Shown here: positions 33,941 to 33,983 of the stretch, piece after piece | How positions within the stretch are numbered: position 1 is the first letter of the stretch | How the letters are laid out: each line of letters begins with the position of its first letter | The notes under the pieces: generated by a model | The model's database searches: none | What the model was told of the DNA's origin: nothing | Seen by the model: the letters and a program-made list of their open reading frames with translations, nothing else | Made by a program: the position numbers and the translations under genes | Origin: Inonotus obliquus | Lineage: Eukaryota > Basidiomycota > Agaricomycetes > Hymenochaetales > Hymenochaetaceae | Assembly (NCBI GenBank): GCA_032164295.1 | Contig: JAJHTX010000018.1 | Span: 1 to 33,983, forward strand | Direction: 5' to 3' | DNA: 33,983 bases

Positions 33941-33983
33941 AAGAAAACCAATTTTTAATAAAAGTTTTAGGGGAAAAATCCTT

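Overview
This window is part of a fungal mitochondrial genome, about 34 kb and strongly AT-rich. The evidence is a block of respiratory-chain genes (cob, cox2, atp9, nad5, nad4L, cox1) with six tRNA genes, all on the minus strand. These genes are split by 15 introns, most of which carry homing-endonuclease ORFs. UGA is read as Trp: the nad5 intron ORF and the cox1 intron 10 ORF only stay collinear with their family if TGA is sense. The cox1 C-terminus and cob N-terminus look most like Basidiomycota, but this was judged by eye and the phylum is an inference.

Layout, left to right, with minus-strand genes reading right to left. 1-1219: start of cob, with exon 1 and a LAGLIDADG intron ORF cut by the window edge. 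1868-3100: tRNA-Ile, Ser(UGA), Asn, Pro, Met and Tyr. 3518-6793: cox2, three exons, one LAGLIDADG intron and one GIY-YIG intron. 7757-7978: atp9. 8165-11568: nad5 (one intron) overlapping nad4L by 1 nt. 11979-12575: an unrecognised ORF just downstream of cox1. 12853-27840: cox1, 12 exons and 11 introns, so a 1,587-nt coding sequence is spread over 15 kb. Two of its exons are only 11 nt long. Intron 9 has group II hallmarks (GTGCG start, domain V, AC end) yet encodes a LAGLIDADG protein instead of a reverse transcriptase.

27841-33983 is different in kind and runs on the plus strand. It looks like DNA of linear invertron plasmid origin: a complete family B protein-primed-type DNA polymerase gene (dpo, 1,020 aa) with all exonuclease and polymerase motifs, and a decayed second copy of its 3' half. 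Each dpo copy is followed by the same arrangement: a conserved non-coding segment of about 250 nt with a T-arm-like hairpin and a conserved stem, a small two-TM protein gene (120 and 124 aa, homologous to each other), and a conserved 3' element. This repeated module (polymerase, structured spacer, small membrane protein, end element) is the best candidate for an undescribed system in the window.

The intron ORFs show all stages of the homing cycle: apparently intact enzymes, one with one catalytic acid lost (cox1 intron 5), one with both lost but the ORF still open (intron 7, next to its intact paralogue in intron 8), and one broken by stops and a frameshift (intron 10). Two ORFs (cox1 intron 6 and nad5) use CGN arginine codons and are less AT-rich, which suggests recent arrival.
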